Assembly: GCF_041381155.1 (NCBI RefSeq)
Contig: NC_091147.1
Location: forward strand, 38,380,053 to 38,444,052
Reading direction: 5' to 3'
Source: Argopecten irradians
Lineage: Eukaryota; Mollusca; Bivalvia; Pectinida; Pectinidae
Length of the DNA stretch: 64,000 bases
Within the stretch, counting starts at the first letter, position 1. Each line of letters opens with the position of its first letter. The translations under genes were made by a program, and so were the position numbers. Of this stretch, positions 60,901 through 64,000 are shown one piece after another. Under the pieces are notes generated by a model. The model was given only the letters and a program-made list of their open reading frames with translations. It was not told the origin of the DNA and ran no database searches.

Positions 60901-61808
60901 TGTAGACGTTAGACCAACTGTATGTTAGGTTTGATAGCTGTAGACGTTAGACCAACTGTGTGTTAGGTTTGATAGCTGTAGACGTTAGACCAACTGTGTG
61001 TTAGGTTTGATAGCTGTAGACGTTAGACCAACTGTGTGTTAGGTTTGATAGCTGTAGACGTTAGACCAACTGTGTGTTAGGTTTGATAGCTGTAGACGTT
61101 AGACCAACTGTGTGTTAGGTTTGATAGCTGTAGACGTTAGACCAACTGTGTGTTAGGTTTGATAGCTGTAGACGTTAGACCAACTGTGTGTTAGGTTTGA
61201 TAGCTGTAGACGTTAGACCAACTGTGTGTTAGGTTTGATAGCTGTAGACGTTAGACCAACTGTGTGTTAGGTTTGATAGCTGTAGACGTTAGACCAACTG
61301 TGTGTTAGGTTTGATAGCTGTAGACGTTAGACCAACTGTGTGTTTAGGTTTGATAGCTGTAGACGTTAGACCAACTGTGTGTTAGGTTTGATAGCTGTAG
61401 ACGTTAGACCAACTGTGTGTGTTAGGTTTGATAGCTGTAGACGTTAGACCAACTGTGTGTTAGGTTTGATAGCTGTAGACGTTAGACCAACTGTGTGTTA
61501 GGTTTGATAGCTGTAGACGTTAGACCAACTGTATGTTACGTTTGATAGCTGTAGACGTTAGACCAACTGTGTGTTAGGTTTGATAGCTGTAGACGTTAGA
61601 CCAACTGTGTGTTAGGTTTGATAGCTGTAGACGTTAGACCAACTGTGTGTTAGGTTTGATAGCTGTAGACGTTAGACCAACTGTGTGTTAGGTTTGATAG
61701 CTGTAGACGTTAGACCAACTGTGTATTAGGTTTGATAGCTGTAGACGTTAGACCAACTGTGTATTAGGTTTGATAGCTGTAGACGTTAGACCAACTGTGT
61801 ATTAGCTT
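54984..61808. repeat. 38-bp satellite array, about 6.8 kb
   Basis: Unit gttaggtttgatagctgtag then acgttagaccaactgtgt, about 180 units by length (not counted). Most units are identical. The variant 'gtgtatta' occurs only near the two ends (about 55,286-55,710 and 61,720-61,805). A few scrambled units lie at about 57,365, 57,575, 58,803 and 60,195. Confidence 0.95.
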
Positions 61809-62624
61809 TGAGCCTATATTTTGAATTATCTTCGACTAACTTTAAGCGCGATATCTATGATGTATCAGCTTTTATTTGCTAGATTACGAGCAGCAATTTT
61901 CATATCTTTCATTTAACTATTAGCTATGAATGGGTATTGTTCTGGAAGAGATATTTTACGACACTGCTCGTGGATCAGAGATCCTGTTTGTACATATGAC
62001 CGCCTACACATTACGAACTAAGGAGTGAAGCTTTCAACAATCATTAGAAGCCTTTACCATGGAAACATGTCCCATTGGTGGACGCGATGAAATAGAAGCA
62101 TTTCTATTTTTGGGGAAGGGGGAATTTTTGGGGGAGATGGTGTTTTTTGTTTGTTTGTTTGTTATTTTGTCTGTTTGCTTGCTTGCCTATTTGTTGTTTT
62201 TTGTTGTTGTTCATTTTATTCGCAGGGAACTTACCCATTACTTGAGCAATTTAATAACGCTTGGACCTACCAAATTTGCCATAGTTCATTTTTGAGGTTT
62301 ATGAGATAAAGATAGAAAATGATCCCTCTTATTAAGAGTTTGATATTTACCGATGTTTTTATCTAGTCCCCTGAAAACTATAAAATTGTCTGTAAAATAA
62401 CAATCTGGTGGACCCAAATATATATGATCAATAACTAATATTCATATCCAGGTTGTTGGTGTTTTTTTTAATTTGGGTGATGTCGCATGCACAACAATGG
62501 TCAGGAAATGGCAATATGCATGTTTCAGGTACCGCTATAGTCTTCTACCCTTGTGTTTAACTCCGACACTAGCTATTTTATCACACTTTTTGTAATGTGT
62601 TCAAAGCAGTTGCTATTGAAGTTT
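61809..62624. other. Gene-free stretch right of the arrays
   Basis: A T/G-rich low-complexity segment at about 62,100-62,220 produces an open frame with a hydrophobic run that I do not accept as a gene. Confidence 0.5.
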
Positions 62625-62983
62625 AAAGATGCGCCACCGCTGACAAATGGTAATTTTTCACTATCAAAAACAGGAGCAGACGATTTTGCATTTTTCTTCA
62701 GTTACAAAAGTTACTTACTTTCACCATTACCACCATTGAAAAGTTTAAGCTTCTAATTTTACTTTAAGTTAAAAATATGAAAAATTATTAATTGCATCCC
62801 GAAAAAATTCTGTGGCACTATATCCTATTTGGAATGAAGTACAGATTGTGCATGCACCAAAGTCGAAATAAATTATTTCATATTATTTTTTGTGTTAATT
62901 AGGCATATATATACATGATTAAACACCAATTACTGTTCAAATGATGAGTATCATTTATGCTCTCTCGGCGGTGGAGCATCTTT
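62625..62983. repeat. 'gctccaccgc' element, copy near right end
   Basis: Starts aaagatgcgccaccgctgac and ends ctcggcggtggagcatcttt. Confidence 0.85.
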
Positions 62984-63114
62984 GAATTCATCTTCTTTTT
63001 TCTTTTTTTTCTTTTTTTTTTTAATTTTTACACTTGCTCTCTCGGCGGTGGAGCATCTTTGAATTCATCTTCTTTTTTCTTTTTTTTCTTTTTTTTTTTA
63101 ATTTTTACACTTGC
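62959..63114. repeat. 77-bp direct duplication of the element end
   Basis: gctctctcggcggtggagca plus a T/C-rich tract is present twice, starting at 62,959 and 63,036, with no visible difference. It captures the last 25 bp of the 62.6-kb element. Confidence 0.9.
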
Positions 63115-63539
63115 TTAAAGTATCAAGATAAAGTTAAACCATTTTGTAGCAATGAGTAAGAGATTGTTTATTTAGAGTTTCAGGATCGATTTCTATAGTT
63201 TTCTATAGGTGAGCCAGAATATTAATAATACTTTATACACACAGACACACAGCTTTAGATAATTCAGAACCGCAATTGAGGAAATTGAACAAATATGACT
63301 CTACGTTTATACCACTAACGCTAAAGTAAAAGAAAATTGAGCAGCAGTTATAGATGTTGGCAGAGAGCCAAGTTTACTTCCAGAATGCCTACTTCTTAGA
63401 GACTGTGACCAATACTAAAGTCCATCATATGTTGACAGTTCCTGCTGAAACAAAAATACTTTTTTTCTCTTCATTTTTCATAGATCGTCATATCCCTTTT
63501 AAAGTGCAGATATTCATGATAATACAAGTCTTCCTTATA

Positions 63540-63710
63540 ATACTTGGTTTGGTTTTGGTTTTATTAGTTTAATATCCTATTAACATCCATGGTCATTAAA
63601 GGACGTGCTAATTTTGTTGGTGGAGAAAAACCGGAGTACCCGGAGAAAAAAACACCGACCAGCGTTCAGTTCCTGGCAAATGCCCCACATAGGGTTCCAG
63701 ATGTGTCTTT
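63540..63710. repeat. Dispersed repeat fragment ('ccggagtacccggag')
   Basis: Contains ccggagtacccggagaaaaa and accgaccagcgttcagt. Shorter inverted fragments lie at about 8,600-8,690 and 20,950-21,040 next to exon 3 of genes A and B. Confidence 0.5.
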
Positions 63711-63863
63711 TCATTTAAACACAAAACATTATTGCAATATTGAGATCCTCAGATATTATATATAAATATTTATCTAAATAGAGATCTTCATTACATTACA
63801 AAGCACATCCATGATAATAAAGATCTTCGGAATACAGATCTTCAATATAACAGATAATTCATT

Positions 63864-63974
63864 TAAAGATCATCCACTGCTGGCAAATGGTATTTTTCCT
63901 TAAAGATCATCCACTGCTGGCAAATGGTATTTTTCCTTAAAGATCATCCACTGCTGGCAAATGGTATTTTTCCT
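63864..63974. repeat. 37-bp tandem triplicate of an element start
   Basis: taaagatcatccactgctgg plus caaatggtatttttcct, repeated at 63,864, 63,901 and 63,938. It is the first 37 bp of the 'gctccaccgc' element, and the rest of the element continues to the window end. Confidence 0.9.
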
Positions 63975-64000
63975 CAAAAATAGGAGCAGACGATTTGGGT

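Noticed and set aside
54984..61808. CRISPR-like array
   Set aside because: Units are contiguous 38-bp repeats without unique spacers, in an animal genome.
54984..61808. Telomere-like repeat, because the unit contains TTAGG
   Set aside because: TTAGG occurs once per 38 bp, not in tandem, so it is not telomeric.
62059..62295. 78-codon plus frame with a hydrophobic segment
   Set aside because: The hydrophobic run is a translation of a T/G-rich low-complexity tract. No splice or homology support.

Overview
The window looks like animal genomic DNA, most probably from a bivalve mollusc. It is AT-rich, has introns with GT/AG borders, contains no prokaryote-style operons, and is packed with small inverted-repeat elements. 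The recurring motif AAGGGAGGTAACT, the 'gaggcccatgggcc...tctcaggtgacct' dispersed repeat and the 'aaagatgctccaccgc' terminal-inverted-repeat element are families I associate with bivalve genomes. That association is recalled, not searched.

All genes I can support lie on the minus strand between about 7.7 and 40.8 kb. They form a local cluster of secreted ShK-domain (ShKT) proteins. Two complete five-exon genes (A, 7,674-11,796; B, 20,025-24,129) encode proteins I read as identical, 153 residues each: signal peptide, acidic propeptide with a Lys-Arg site, and two six-cysteine ShK domains. They sit in a tandem segmental duplication (6,788-13,715 and 19,134-26,669). Between them is a rearranged partial unit (14,825-19,133) with first exons of two more members (C and D) and one second exon, but no ShK exons. 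A larger, more diverged member (gene 2, 40,720 down to about 31,050 or 28,246) has the same opening exons (second exon 154 nt, ShK exons 105 nt, all phase 1). It continues into a series of symmetric exons, most of which end in a [KR]R-x-x-W-[YF] motif followed by a glycine codon split by the intron. One ShK exon has a broken splice donor and one cassette exon has decayed.

The left flank (1-6.8 kb) and the 41-46.7 kb stretch hold repeats and no convincing gene. From 46,740 to 61,808 lie two abutting tandem arrays: about 8.1 kb of a 22-bp unit, then about 6.8 kb of a 38-bp unit. The 22-bp array is open in all three minus-strand frames, which creates a spurious 1,510-codon ORF. Two copies of that unit lie inverted in intron 1 of gene 2. 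The last 2 kb is repeats again.

The points that most merit follow-up are the cassette-exon gene, the splice-site-derived minisatellites in the ShK cluster, and the seed/array relationship of the 22-bp satellite. Exon borders were read by eye from splice motifs, phase and equal exon lengths among paralogs. No transcript evidence was available.
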